DNA of 64,000 bases, from positions 1-64,000 of the forward strand of contig NZ_JACLGO010000026.1 in the NCBI RefSeq assembly GCF_014219065.1, given 5' to 3'. Positions 1 to 9,235 of this stretch are shown here, in pieces (the stretch's first letter is position 1; every line of letters begins with the position of its first letter). The translations under genes and the position numbers were made by a program. Below the pieces are notes generated by a model. The model had not been told where the DNA came from. It did not search any database and was given only the letters and a program-made list of their open reading frames with translations. This DNA is from Halopseudomonas xiamenensis (GTDB lineage: Bacteria > Pseudomonadota > Gammaproteobacteria > Pseudomonadales > Pseudomonadaceae).

Positions 1-36
1 GTAAGGCCGGAAGCCCCGATTGCCCCTCCACCCTGA

Positions 37-86
37 CAGGTCCATTTTGGACCTGTAGGAAAACCATACAAGCCCCGTCTCGGGGC
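37..86. terminator. two hairpins after the membrane protein gene
   Basis: Positions 37-55 are an inverted repeat (CAGGTCCA, TTT loop, TGGACCTG). Positions 72-86 are a second hairpin, GCCCCG-TCT-CGGGGC. They lie just beyond the stop of the leftward gene that ends at 94. There is no long T run, so Rho-independent termination is only a possibility. Confidence 0.4.
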
Positions 87-93
87 GATGCGC

Positions 94-1713
94 TCAGGGC
101 TGCTGTCTGCTCACGCTCTGCAGATGCTGCTCCAACTGCCCCTGATAGGGCTCGCGCAGCCGCTCCACGCAATAGATGCCCGGTTGGCTCGCCAGCCGGC
201 GCAGCGTGGCCTTGTCGCTGAGCAGGCCGCTGCCGGCCAGCTCGGCGTCCAGCAGCAACAGGTTGCGGCTGTACTGCATGCGCTCGAGCATCAGCGCGCA
301 GTCATCCGAGACCTGGGCCAGCTCATCGGCCGGAATATCCTGGCACGGCGTATGGCACAGGGCGATCTGCACATGCAGGGCGACGCCGGTATCGGCGATC
401 TGGATCTGCAGTTCATGCCCCAATACCCGCATCAGCTCGCCGCAGCACAGGGCGTTGCCCAGCTGGTCGGCATTATCCGGGTGGAAGAAGATCAGGCTGG
501 TGCCATCCATCAGCGTGTGCAACTGGCCGTCGCAGGCGCGGCTGGCCTGCTCCAGTTGCTCGCGGTAGCGCTCCAGCAGGCCAAGCAGGCGGGGCCGCGG
601 CAGGCGGTGCAGAGTATTCTGGTCACCCAGGCGTATCGCCAGCACCGTGCTGGCAGGCGCTGGCGGCACCGGAGCAGATTCCAGTTCGGTCAGCTCGTCG
701 CTGAGCGTGACGGCGGTATCCGCTGCAGCGGTGTTGTCCGGCTCGATGGCAGCGGTTTCGTTGTCCGTTTCTGTATCGATGCGGGGTGTATCGACGGCGG
801 CTGACGGGCCCGGGTCTTCGGTTTCTGGCTCCATCTCTGCCGCCAGCAATGGCTGGAGCTCTTCCACCAGTTCCTCGAAGGATTCCATCTCGGCTTCATC
901 AATCTCTGGTTCCAGCTCCGGTTCCGGCTCGGGTTCCGGTTCCGGCGGCAGGTCGGTTATGCGGCGTTCGGCCAGGCGCCTGGCCAGGTCGCCCAGCTCA
1001 TCGGCGCGGCGAATCCCCGGGGTTGGCATATCGGAGTCGCCATACCAGTTGCCGAGACCGGCCAGTACATGACGCATGCCGACGCCAAGCCGCCAGGCAA
1101 GCAGTCCGGCGATCACCAGCAGCAATGCCAGGCTCCACAGCAGTCCCTGCAGCATATTGCTCACCGGCTCGGTGAAGGGCGCGCGGGCCAGGCTCAGGTG
1201 CAGTTGGCCGATCAGTTCATCCTGGAAGTGTACGGCGGCGATGAAGCGTCCCTGGCCGGGTGCCAGACTGTTGGCGGCGGGTCTCCTGCCAGCTTCGGCA
1301 ACGACCCGGTTATTGGCTCCGGTCAGGCTGGCCTGCGCGATCATCGGGTTCTGCACCCATTGGGCGAGGATGATATTCAGGCTCAGGGTGTCATTGGCCG
1401 CGAGTGGATCGGCGACCAGCGAGGCGATCTGCCGGGCCAGTTCGCTGCCGGCCTGGTCGGCCTGCCGGGCGATGTCGCGTTGCAGCTGGAACTGGCCGAA
1501 CCAGAGCACCAGCACGAACATCAGCAGCAAGGGGACCAGGGTCAGCAGCATCAACATGCTGGGCAAGGTCAGGCGTTTTTTGCGCAGCGAGGCATGGCCG
1601 CGCAGAAACAGATTGTCAGATGAGTTCGGTGTGTGATTCAAAATATGACTCGATCGATGAATGAGAGGCAGGGCCGGCAGCCTGAAACGCCGTAGGAATT
1701 GAAGTATAGCCAT
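94..1713 (-). CDS. inner-membrane HAMP-like protein next to serB, function unknown
   Basis: About 539 residues from the ATG at 1713. A longer frame exists, but it would run over the serB start. A basic N-terminus is followed by a hydrophobic segment (LTLPSMLMLLTLVPLLLMF), a roughly 100-residue extracytoplasmic stretch, a second membrane segment (LLWSLALLLVIAGLLAW), and then an acidic linker with a Pro-Glu repeat (PEPEPEPEPELEPEIDE). The C-terminal domain is cytoplasmic. Two membrane segments around a periplasmic sensor suggest signalling topology, but I see no kinase or cyclase motif. Divergence from serB, with fimX nearby, matches the arrangement I recall around PA4961 in P. aeruginosa. Function is not assigned. 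Confidence 0.75.
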   Translation of the reverse strand: MAILQFLRRFRLPALPLIHRSSHILNHTPNSSDNLFLRGHASLRKKRLTLPSMLMLLTLVPLLLMFVLVLWFGQFQLQRDIARQADQAGSELARQIASLVADPLAANDTLSLNIILAQWVQNPMIAQASLTGANNRVVAEAGRRPAANSLAPGQGRFIAAVHFQDELIGQLHLSLARAPFTEPVSNMLQGLLWSLALLLVIAGLLAWRLGVGMRHVLAGLGNWYGDSDMPTPGIRRADELGDLARRLAERRITDLPPEPEPEPEPELEPEIDEAEMESFEELVEELQPLLAAEMEPETEDPGPSAAVDTPRIDTETDNETAAIEPDNTAAADTAVTLSDELTELESAPVPPAPASTVLAIRLGDQNTLHRLPRPRLLGLLERYREQLEQASRACDGQLHTLMDGTSLIFFHPDNADQLGNALCCGELMRVLGHELQIQIADTGVALHVQIALCHTPCQDIPADELAQVSDDCALMLERMQYSRNLLLLDAELAGSGLLSDKATLRRLASQPGIYCVERLREPYQGQLEQHLQSVSRQQP

Positions 1714-1803
1714 TAGCACTGAGGGGAAAAAGGTTGCGCCCGTGATGAATTGGGCATTTGCGGGTAGAATGGCCGATCCCAAATTCTGACTGGAGCGGCC
1801 ACC

Positions 1804-3015
1804 TTGAAGGAAATCGTCCTGATCAACATTACCGGTCCCGATCGGCCCGGCCTGACGGCGGCCATCACCGGCATCCTGGCGCGGGCGAGCGTCAGGATTC
1901 TGGATATTGGGCAGGCTGTTATCCATGACACGCTATCGTTTGGCATCCTGGTGGAAATGACTGGTGAAGGTGGTCTTTCTGACGTGCTCAAGGATGTTTT
2001 GTTCCGCGGCTATGAACTGGACCAGCAGGTGCGCTTCACGCCGGTCAGTGCTGAGGAGTACAGCCGCTGGGTTACTGGCCAGGGCAAGCCACGGCATATC
2101 GTCACCCTGCTGGCGCGTCGGGTCACCGCCGAGCATATCGCCCGGGTCAGCGAAATCACCGCCCGCTACGGCCTCAATATCGATCATATCGATCGTCTGT
2201 CCGAGCGTATTCCCGATGGCATGCCGGCTGATCAGGGCAAGGGTTGCATCGAGTTCTCGGTGCGTGGCGAGCCGGCTGATCCGGCGGCGCTGCGTACCGA
2301 ATTCCTGGCCATCGCCCAGGAGCTGAACGTGGATATCGCCTTCCAGCAGGACAGCGTGTTCCGTCGCAACCGCCGTCTGGTGGTATTCGACATGGACTCC
2401 ACACTGATCGACGCCGAGGTGATCGACGAGCTGGCCAAGGCCGCTGGCGTGGGTGACCAGGTCGCCGAGATCACCGAGCGGGCGATGCGCGGCGAACTGG
2501 ACTTCAAGGCCAGTTTCCGCGAGCGCATGGCGCTGCTCAAGGGCTTGCCGGAAACTGTACTGGAGGAGATCGGCCAGTCGCTGCGCCTGACCGAGGGGGC
2601 CGAGACCCTGATCGGGCAACTGCGCCGCCTGGGCTACAAGACCGCCATCCTGTCGGGGGGCTTCAGCTATTTCGCCGAAGGATTGCAGAAGCGTCTGGGT
2701 ATCGACTACGTCTATGCCAATGCGCTGCCGACACGCGATGGTCTGGTGACCGGCGAGGTGCTGGAGCCTATCGTCGATGGTCAGCGCAAGGCTGACCTGC
2801 TGCGCGAGCTGGCCCAGCGCGAGGGTATCAGCCTGGAACAGACCATTGCCGTGGGTGATGGCGCCAATGATCTGCCGATGCTGTCCATCGCTGGGCTGGG
2901 CGTCGCCTTCCGCGCCAAGCCACTGGTCAAGCAGTCGGCCAAGCAGGCGATTTCCACGCTGGGGCTGGATGGCATTCTGTATCTGCTGGGGTTCCGTGAT
3001 CGGGAAGGGTTCTGA
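1804..3015 (+). CDS. serB: phosphoserine phosphatase SerB
   Basis: Last step of serine biosynthesis, O-phosphoserine to serine, in the cytosol. The protein has 403 residues. Two ACT-like domains occupy about residues 1-170 (EIVLINITGPDRPGL), followed by a HAD phosphatase domain with the nucleophile motif FDMDSTLID near residue 195, the loop LSGGFSYF, and the metal site GDGANDLPML near residue 351. The start is a TTG; translation from it begins KEIVLINITG, which aligns with the usual MREIVLINITG of pseudomonad SerB, so no ATG is expected upstream. It is divergent from the membrane protein gene. Confidence 0.95.
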   Translation: MKEIVLINITGPDRPGLTAAITGILARASVRILDIGQAVIHDTLSFGILVEMTGEGGLSDVLKDVLFRGYELDQQVRFTPVSAEEYSRWVTGQGKPRHIVTLLARRVTAEHIARVSEITARYGLNIDHIDRLSERIPDGMPADQGKGCIEFSVRGEPADPAALRTEFLAIAQELNVDIAFQQDSVFRRNRRLVVFDMDSTLIDAEVIDELAKAAGVGDQVAEITERAMRGELDFKASFRERMALLKGLPETVLEEIGQSLRLTEGAETLIGQLRRLGYKTAILSGGFSYFAEGLQKRLGIDYVYANALPTRDGLVTGEVLEPIVDGQRKADLLRELAQREGISLEQTIAVGDGANDLPMLSIAGLGVAFRAKPLVKQSAKQAISTLGLDGILYLLGFRDREGF

Positions 3016-3088
3016 GAAGAACGCCCTCGATTGGTACCTTGCTGGTTTTCGTCCTGGGCTTTTCCCCGGCATCCTTAACTCTCGTTCA

Positions 3089-3226
3089 CCGTCATCCTCG
3101 GCGAAGGCCGAGGATCCACCGTCCACTCCGGGTTGGCCGGTACCCCTGGATCCTTCGCCTCGGCTTTGGCTTCCTGCGTCGCCCTACCTCCTGCATCCAT
3201 GCAGTCGTGCGCGAAGGATGACGAGG
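3089..3226. repeat. intergenic inverted repeat element
   Basis: The left end (CCGTCATCCTCGGCGAAGG, then CCGAGGATCCA) and the right end (GCGCGAAGGATGACGAGG) are inverted copies of the same GTCATCCT..CGAAGG unit, with another inverted copy (TGGATCCTTCGCC) between them. It has the form of the short palindromic repeats that fill proteobacterial intergenic gaps. It sits in the 262-bp gap between convergent serB and fimX. No ORF is credible here. Confidence 0.6.
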
Positions 3227-3277
3227 TGGGAGGGCTGGCGAGGTTAGGGAAGGATGGCGGGGAGCAGCGGAGACTGA

Positions 3278-5344
3278 TTACTCGCTGGAGAAGTTGTAAT
3301 TCATGCTGTCGCTGGGCGGTTGCAGGTAGTCGCCCTGGATATAGTTGACGCCGGCCTGCCACAGCGTCGGCATCATGATCGCGCTGTCGACGCAGGATAC
3401 GATGGTCAGCTTGCCCTGGTTATGCAGTGTGGCAACCATTTCCTTGAGCTGTTCCACGGCCTGGGCGTCGGACAGGTCGCGGCTGAAGGATTCGTCGATC
3501 TTCACATAGTCGACGGGCAGGTGCTTGAGGATCGTGTAGGGGTTCAGCGCGCCGCCGAAATGGCTCAGCGATATCTTCGAGTGCATGCTGTGCAGTGACT
3601 CGGCCAGGACCTTGGCGTGTTTCAGGTAGTTATTGGCGTCGGCGTCGTTGAACTGGAAGACCAGGGCATCGGCCGGCAGCCGGGATTCCTGCAGCAGGCT
3701 GGCGATCCACTTGATGATTCCGGGGTCCTGCAGGCTGGCGCTGCTCAGGTTGAGTATCAGCCTGGTGTCGCTGCCCTTGGCCCGGTGCTGGGTCAGCCGG
3801 TCGATCGACCGGCCGATCAGCCAGCGATCGATGTCCATCGCCAGGCCCGACTCCAGGGCGGCGGACTGGAAGTCCGCCAGTGGCACTTCCTCGCCCTGGT
3901 TGCTGGGCAGTCGCAGAAAAGCTTCGTAGTGTTCCGAGTTGTCGCCGCGCAGGCTGATGATCGGCTGGAACTGCAGGCTGAAGGCGTTGGTTTCCAGGGT
4001 ATGGCGAATCAGCGCGATGATATTGCCGCGATTGGCCAGATGTTCCAGCTCCTCGAGCGGATTGAATACCTTGATGGCGTTGCCGCCGGCCTGGCTGACC
4101 TGTTCGGCCAGGCGGTGTGCGCGCTCGATGGCCTGGGTCGGTTCCGGATTGGTTTCGCTGATGGCGGAAACGCCGATGCTGGCGGTGATCTGGATGGTAC
4201 GGCCGTTGGCCTCGAACAGGTTGCTCTCGATCTGCTTGAGCAGTGCCGGCAGCTGGCTTGCGACCGCCTCCGGTTCCGTGGCGGCGATCAGGACGCTGCA
4301 GGCATCGTCACTGAAGCGGGCGAGCAGGGCGTTTTCCGGAACGAAGCGCCGCAGGATCTGCGCCAGGTCGGCCAGGATCAGGTCCGAGCCGCCGATGCCG
4401 ATGTCCGCCTGCAGCGCGCTGAAGTTGTCGATGCTGATGTACACCAGGGTACTGGGCTGGCTGTTGCGTACAGCCTGTTCGCTGACGCTGTCGAGCTGTT
4501 CCTGGAACCAGGAGCGGTTGTACAGGCCGGTCACCAGGTCATGGCTGGCCATGGCCTTGAGCTTTTCCTCGAATTCGGCGCTGGCGGTCTCGGCGCGTAT
4601 TACCACCTGGGTGCAGGGTTCGCCGTCGTAGTTGGCCGGTGAGAAGCCGAGCATGATGGGGAATTCCTTGCCATCGCTGTCCACCGCTGTGCAGCGCATC
4701 TCGCTATGCTCGCCGCGGCTGGCGTAGTGACGCATGAAGTCCTTGAAGTTGTTCTGGTCCTTGGCGGCGATCAGCTCGAGCATTGGCTCGGCGGCCAGAT
4801 CGTCGGCATCGTCGTAGCCGAACAGGCGGGTATAGGAGCGGTTGGCGTAGATATGCATGCCGTCGAGCACGTAGGCGATGGCGTCGACCGAGCTGTCCAG
4901 CAGCAACTGGCAGCGCTTTTCCGTTTCGCGCAGGGCCTGCTCGGCGATGCGCCGCTGGCGGCGTGCGGCCAGGTTGGTCAGCTCGCGCTTGACCACCATG
5001 GTCAGCAGGGGCTCGGCATCGCCCGGGACGCAGTCCTGCATACCATTGCGCAGGGCTGCGGTACGGGTGTCGGTGTCGTCCTGCTCGGCCAGCAGGATGA
5101 AGGGCACGTCATGCGACTGGCTGATGATCAGGCAGGCTTCCTGGGCGCTCATGAAGCTGGTCTCGGGGCATGCCAGGCACAGGTCCCAGGTCTGCTGCAG
5201 GGATTCGTGCAGATCTTCCAGCGAACTGATGCGGTGTGCGCGGGTGGCATGCCCGGCGTTGCGCAGCATGCTGACCAGACGTTCCGCGTTGTTCTGCGAA
5301 TCATCCAGAATCAGTAGTCTAATGGCGTGTGCATCGATGGCCAT
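3278..5344 (-). CDS. fimX: FimX-type c-di-GMP receptor for type IV pili
   Basis: 688 residues in the order receiver-like domain (1-130, LLILDDSQNN), PAS (about 130-255), GGDEF (about 265-425) and EAL (about 440-685). The GGDEF signature is degenerate (RFSDDACSVL) and the EAL motif reads EAF, so both enzymatic sites look dead. That is the hallmark of FimX, which binds c-di-GMP through its EAL domain and controls pilus assembly and twitching at the cell pole. Length and position beside serB match P. aeruginosa fimX. The neighbouring PilZ-like gene is upstream in the same orientation. Confidence 0.9.
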   Translation of the reverse strand: MAIDAHAIRLLILDDSQNNAERLVSMLRNAGHATRAHRISSLEDLHESLQQTWDLCLACPETSFMSAQEACLIISQSHDVPFILLAEQDDTDTRTAALRNGMQDCVPGDAEPLLTMVVKRELTNLAARRQRRIAEQALRETEKRCQLLLDSSVDAIAYVLDGMHIYANRSYTRLFGYDDADDLAAEPMLELIAAKDQNNFKDFMRHYASRGEHSEMRCTAVDSDGKEFPIMLGFSPANYDGEPCTQVVIRAETASAEFEEKLKAMASHDLVTGLYNRSWFQEQLDSVSEQAVRNSQPSTLVYISIDNFSALQADIGIGGSDLILADLAQILRRFVPENALLARFSDDACSVLIAATEPEAVASQLPALLKQIESNLFEANGRTIQITASIGVSAISETNPEPTQAIERAHRLAEQVSQAGGNAIKVFNPLEELEHLANRGNIIALIRHTLETNAFSLQFQPIISLRGDNSEHYEAFLRLPSNQGEEVPLADFQSAALESGLAMDIDRWLIGRSIDRLTQHRAKGSDTRLILNLSSASLQDPGIIKWIASLLQESRLPADALVFQFNDADANNYLKHAKVLAESLHSMHSKISLSHFGGALNPYTILKHLPVDYVKIDESFSRDLSDAQAVEQLKEMVATLHNQGKLTIVSCVDSAIMMPTLWQAGVNYIQGDYLQPPSDSMNYNFSSE

Positions 5345-5398
5345 GGCGTCCCATTCGTCTAAAGCAGTCCCATCCTTGCGGATCCCAGACGATTGAAT

Positions 5399-7180
5399 CT
5401 ACAGAGACTTCCAGAGCGAGTCAAAGTCATCCTCCGAGCCAATGCTGAAACTTGTGCTATCGGTCTCGGTTTGGCCCTGGGTGTGATCCGGCTGATTCAA
5501 TATGTGGTGCTCGAACTGGCTGAAACTGCCGGTGGCGGCGATACGCTGGATCAGCTGCGCGCGCAGCTCCTGACCACCGAGCAGCAGCATCACCTTGCTG
5601 TTCACCTGGAACGGCAGGCGTGGGGTGATCAGTGTTGCGGGGCGGTCGATGGCGGTGACTTCCGGCAACAGCAGCGCGCGCAGGTAGCGGCTGGGGTGCT
5701 CGGTCTTGCGCAGCAGCTTGATCGCGCAGGGGGTGCAGTGCGGGGCGACCAGCTCGATGCCCATCTGGGTGCCGCCACCGCGTACCTGGCGAATCCAGCG
5801 TACCACTGCCAGGCTCCAGCCCTGGTCGCTTTCTTCCTGTACACCCAGCAGTTCACCGGCCTGTAGCTGCTTGGGGACTTCGCGTGGCCAGGTCAGGCAG
5901 AAGCCGCCGGGGCTGTGGTTGATGATGCGCAGGCTGTGCACCGGGTAGTTCTCGGCGTTTTCTTCGTCGCTGGGCTCGCTGCTGGTGGTGGTGTAGTTGA
6001 TCTTTTCCACATCCGGCGTCCAGTCCACCGACCTGTCGCCATCGAAGGCGGTGCTCCAGCCGTCCTGCTGGGCGCGGCGGTTGGCATCGGAAAACGGATT
6101 GCTGTCCTCGGCATTGATGAAGCGCGAGAAGCTGGTGCCGGCGATCTGGAAATGGGTGGCGCTCATGCCGATGGTGATGCGCAGCTCGCCGCGACCGGGC
6201 ATGCGGTTGAAGGTCCGCTCGGCCAGGTCGCCCCAGGACTGGCTGATATGCTGCAGCAGTTCCACACCCAGGCCCTCGGGGACCTGCAGGTGGTGGCGGG
6301 CCGGTTCGTTGTCGAGCAGGTACTGCTTGATGGTATCGACCAGGTGGCGAGTATCCAGGCCGAGACTGCCGGTGAGGTCTTCGTCCAGCACCAGTGAGCG
6401 GTAGCGCGGCGGGCAGTCCATGGCCGGGTTGATGATGAACAGCGCACCCTTGGCGTCCGGTTCGACCAGCGCGGCCATGCTGCTCCAGTGCTCGAGCACA
6501 GCGAACAGCCGCGCCATGACGCTCTGGCGCATCTGGTTGGGGCGGGCGGTGCCCAGCAGCAGTACCGCCAGGTAGGCCTGCTCGATGCTCAGCGCCTTGC
6601 CGGCCATGCTTTCCCTGTCAGCGACAGCGACCTGGTGCAGCTTGCGCTTGCGCGCCAGTTGGTACAGCTGGTGGATCTCCAGCCAGATGCCGTCGGCGAC
6701 CGGGCAATACAGCTGGTAGGCGCGCAGCAGCGGGCCGCACAGGGCGCGTATGGCGCGCTGGATGGCCAGTGGCATGATGTCGGCGCGGTCGCGGCTCTTC
6801 ATGCTGGCTTCCTGGGCGACGACGATCTTGTAGCCGGTGGCCAGGTGGTTCTGCAGTGACTGGGACAGGTTGGCGACCTTGCGCGGGCGATCCTCCAGGA
6901 CGATGGACTGCCCCAGGTAGTAGCGTGACAGGGCGGTGCAGACGTAATGCACCTGGGGCCGGATCAGTTCCAGCATGGCCAGGCGTTTGTCCGGGGCGAT
7001 CTGTAACTGGTTGAGTTCGATCAGGCCCTTGTACAGCTGGCGGGCGGTTTCGCCGATATTGGCCTTGGGCAGGTTGGCGATCCAGTGGGCTATGCCCTTG
7101 TCGGTGCTGTCGGCGAAGCTCAGGGATTCGAGCGTTTGCGCAGGCACTCGCAGATTCATTGTGGGCGTGGCGTTATCCAT
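5399..7180 (-). CDS. large protein with C-terminal PilZ-like domain
   Basis: 593 residues from the ATG at 7180, which has a GGAAG element 9 bases upstream. A TTG at 7243 would add 21 residues. The N-terminal two thirds are helix-rich and of unknown fold. The C-terminal region around residues 415-520 has the PilZ-like signature RIINHSPGGFCLTW and a beta-rich pattern, but the Arg-rich RxxxR half of the c-di-GMP motif is not clear. It lies directly upstream of fimX in the same orientation, as a conserved hypothetical does in P. aeruginosa. A c-di-GMP or pilus role is inferred from position only. Confidence 0.75.
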   Translation of the reverse strand: MDNATPTMNLRVPAQTLESLSFADSTDKGIAHWIANLPKANIGETARQLYKGLIELNQLQIAPDKRLAMLELIRPQVHYVCTALSRYYLGQSIVLEDRPRKVANLSQSLQNHLATGYKIVVAQEASMKSRDRADIMPLAIQRAIRALCGPLLRAYQLYCPVADGIWLEIHQLYQLARKRKLHQVAVADRESMAGKALSIEQAYLAVLLLGTARPNQMRQSVMARLFAVLEHWSSMAALVEPDAKGALFIINPAMDCPPRYRSLVLDEDLTGSLGLDTRHLVDTIKQYLLDNEPARHHLQVPEGLGVELLQHISQSWGDLAERTFNRMPGRGELRITIGMSATHFQIAGTSFSRFINAEDSNPFSDANRRAQQDGWSTAFDGDRSVDWTPDVEKINYTTTSSEPSDEENAENYPVHSLRIINHSPGGFCLTWPREVPKQLQAGELLGVQEESDQGWSLAVVRWIRQVRGGGTQMGIELVAPHCTPCAIKLLRKTEHPSRYLRALLLPEVTAIDRPATLITPRLPFQVNSKVMLLLGGQELRAQLIQRIAATGSFSQFEHHILNQPDHTQGQTETDSTSFSIGSEDDFDSLWKSL

Positions 7181-7299
7181 AACATTTTTCTTCCGTTGTA
7201 GCCCCTTGAGGCCAAATCGAGAACGAATCAAGCTGGAGTCCAATACATGAGTTACGCCAAGAATGAGTGTTTGATCACACTGTAGCAGTTGGTCAATGC

Positions 7300-8340
7300 C
7301 TAAGCTAAGCGGTCATTTGCCCTGATTAACTCGGGATGCAATGGTGTCTTGCTGGTTTCACCTGCGATCTCCCGCACCAGACGTGGAACCAGGAAACCCG
7401 GCAGTCTAGCGAGCATCTCACCGGCCAATCCTCTGGCCGTTGCGTCGTCTACATGAAAATGCTGTGCCCCTCTGACATGATCCAGCACGTGCAGATAGTA
7501 AGGCAAAACGCCATGATCTCCTAGGGCTTCGCTGAGTGCCAGCAGATCCTCGATACGATCGTTGACGCCCTTGAGCAGCACTGTCTGGTTCAACAGCATG
7601 ATGCCCGCCCGGCGCAGGGTGGTGATGGCCTGGCCAAGCTGTCCGTCGAGTTCATTGGCGTGGTTGCAGTGCAGCACCATGCTCACTGGCAGGCGCGTGC
7701 CGCACAGGGCGTCGATCAGGCTGCTGGTCACCCGCTGCGGGATCACCACCGGTAACCGCGTGTGCACCCGCAACCGGCGGACATGGGCTATGTCGGCAAT
7801 TTCCCGGGTCAGCCAGGCCAGGCGCTTGTCGTTGGCCGCCAACGGGTCACCGCCGCTGTAGATGACCTCGGCAATGCTAGGGTCCTGGCGTATGTAGTCC
7901 AGCGCCTGTTGCCACTGGTCGGTACTCAGGGCGTTGTCGGCATATGGGAAATGCCGGCGGAAGCAGTAGCGGCAGTTGACGGCGCAGCCGCCGCTGACGA
8001 TCAGCAGCAGCCGGCCGTGGTACTTGTGGATCACGCCCGGGCGGGCATTGCTGTGCTGCTCACCCAGTGGGTCGAGCACGAAATCCGGGTGTTCCAGCAG
8101 TTCCTCGCCCAGCGGCAGCACCTGGCGCAGCAGCGGGTCGGTGGCATCGCCCGGGCGCATGCGGTTGACGTAGGGCTCGGGCACGCGCAGCGGGAAATCG
8201 GCACTGGCAGCCTGTGCCGGGGCCAGCAGGGCCGGGTCCAGCTGCAGGCGTCGCAACAGCTCCCGTGGGTCGGTAATACTCTGCGCCAGCAGGCTTTGCC
8301 AGCTGACGGACTCAACAGGCGCTAAAGATCCATGTATCAT
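7300..8340 (-). CDS. epmB: EF-P-(R)-lysine 2,3-aminomutase EpmB
   Basis: Radical-SAM, PLP-dependent enzyme that converts (S)-alpha-lysine to (R)-beta-lysine for EF-P modification. It has 346 residues from the ATG at 8340; the longer open frame runs over the start of efp and is rejected. The [4Fe-4S]/SAM motif is CAVNCRYC (C-x3-C-x2-C), followed by YSGGDPLA. The PLP region LKGVNDRIEDLLALSEAL is present. It is divergent from efp with about 120 bp between the starts. EpmA is on the other side of efp, so all three parts of the lysine pathway sit together. Confidence 0.92.
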   Translation of the reverse strand: MIHGSLAPVESVSWQSLLAQSITDPRELLRRLQLDPALLAPAQAASADFPLRVPEPYVNRMRPGDATDPLLRQVLPLGEELLEHPDFVLDPLGEQHSNARPGVIHKYHGRLLLIVSGGCAVNCRYCFRRHFPYADNALSTDQWQQALDYIRQDPSIAEVIYSGGDPLAANDKRLAWLTREIADIAHVRRLRVHTRLPVVIPQRVTSSLIDALCGTRLPVSMVLHCNHANELDGQLGQAITTLRRAGIMLLNQTVLLKGVNDRIEDLLALSEALGDHGVLPYYLHVLDHVRGAQHFHVDDATARGLAGEMLARLPGFLVPRLVREIAGETSKTPLHPELIRANDRLA

Positions 8341-8460
8341 TGGGGTTTTTCCGCGCATGGGTGGCAGGGGCATCCGTCGGGCGTTGCACGCAACGCCGGG
8401 CTGTGACCATCGGTCGGCGCGTTTTCGGATGTATCCGTTCAAACAGCAAGTGGGAAATCT

Positions 8461-9027
8461 ATGGCCAACTATTCTACCAACGAATTCAAGCCGGGTCTTA
8501 AGGTGATGCTCGACGGCGATCCTTGCGCGATCCTCGAGAACGAGTACGTCAAGCCGGGCAAGGGACAGGCCTTCAACCGGGTCAAGGTGCGCAACCTGAA
8601 GACCGGTCGGGTCAACGAGCGGACCTTCAAGTCGGGTGACAGCCTGGAAGGTGCCGACGTGATGGATCGGGACATGGAATACCTGTACACCGATGGTGAG
8701 TTCTGGCACTTCATGGCCACCGACGGCTCCTTCGAGCAGTTCGGTGCCGATGAGAAAGCCGTGGGTGACACTTCCAACTGGTTGAAGGAGCAGGTCGTCT
8801 ACACCATCACCCTGTTCAATGGTTCGCCGATCGCCGTGACACCGCCGAACTTCGTCGAGCTGGAAGTGGTCGAGACCGATCCGGGTGTGCGTGGCGATAC
8901 CTCCGGCGGCGGCAACAAGCCGGCCAAGCTGGTGACCGGTGCGGTGGTCAAGGTACCGTTGTTCATCAACGTTGGTGATGTGCTCAAGGTCGATACGCGT
9001 ACCGCTGACTACGTCGGCCGTGCCTGA
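8461..9027 (+). CDS. efp: elongation factor P (lysine-tip type)
   Basis: 188 residues with three beta-barrel domains. It rescues ribosomes stalled at polyproline. The tip loop reads [18 protein letters not shown], which places Lys at position 34, the residue beta-lysylated by EpmA in E. coli. Pseudomonads that use EarP rhamnosylation have Arg at the matching loop. The Lys, plus epmB and epmA on either side, makes the beta-lysine route the consistent reading. Confidence 0.96.
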   Translation: MANYSTNEFKPGLKVMLDGDPCAILENEYVKPGKGQAFNRVKVRNLKTGRVNERTFKSGDSLEGADVMDRDMEYLYTDGEFWHFMATDGSFEQFGADEKAVGDTSNWLKEQVVYTITLFNGSPIAVTPPNFVELEVVETDPGVRGDTSGGGNKPAKLVTGAVVKVPLFINVGDVLKVDTRTADYVGRA

Positions 9028-9167
9028 GAACCCGCTTACGATCTGCTGCGCGTCGGCCCTGCTGCGTTAAAAACAGGCTCGGAATGCTCATTTACGATTT
9101 GTAAACTCCGCTTCCTCGCCTGTTTTTGCCTTGCATGGCTCTAGCTCGCGAGATCGTAAACGGGTTC
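9028..9167. repeat. 140-bp inverted-repeat element after efp
   Basis: The element begins at the base after the efp stop. Its ends are inverted copies: GAACCCGCTTACGATCT on the left and AGATCGTAAACGGGTTC on the right. A second inner inverted pair is AAAAACAGGCTCGGAA / TTCCTCGCCTGTTTTT. It has the form of a MITE- or REP-like palindrome without coding capacity. It probably folds as a long hairpin in the efp transcript. Confidence 0.75.
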
Positions 9168-9191
9168 TGGACAAGCGCTGATGCACTAACG

Positions 9192-9217
9192 AAACCGGGG
9201 CCCAGGCCCCGGTTTTT
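9192..9217 (+). terminator. Rho-independent terminator
   Basis: The stem ACCGGGGCC / GGCCCCGGT is followed by TTTTT. It lies between efp and epmA and would end the efp transcript. epmA starts only 19 bases later. Confidence 0.8.
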
Positions 9218-9235
9218 CATTCGTGGAGTTCATGC

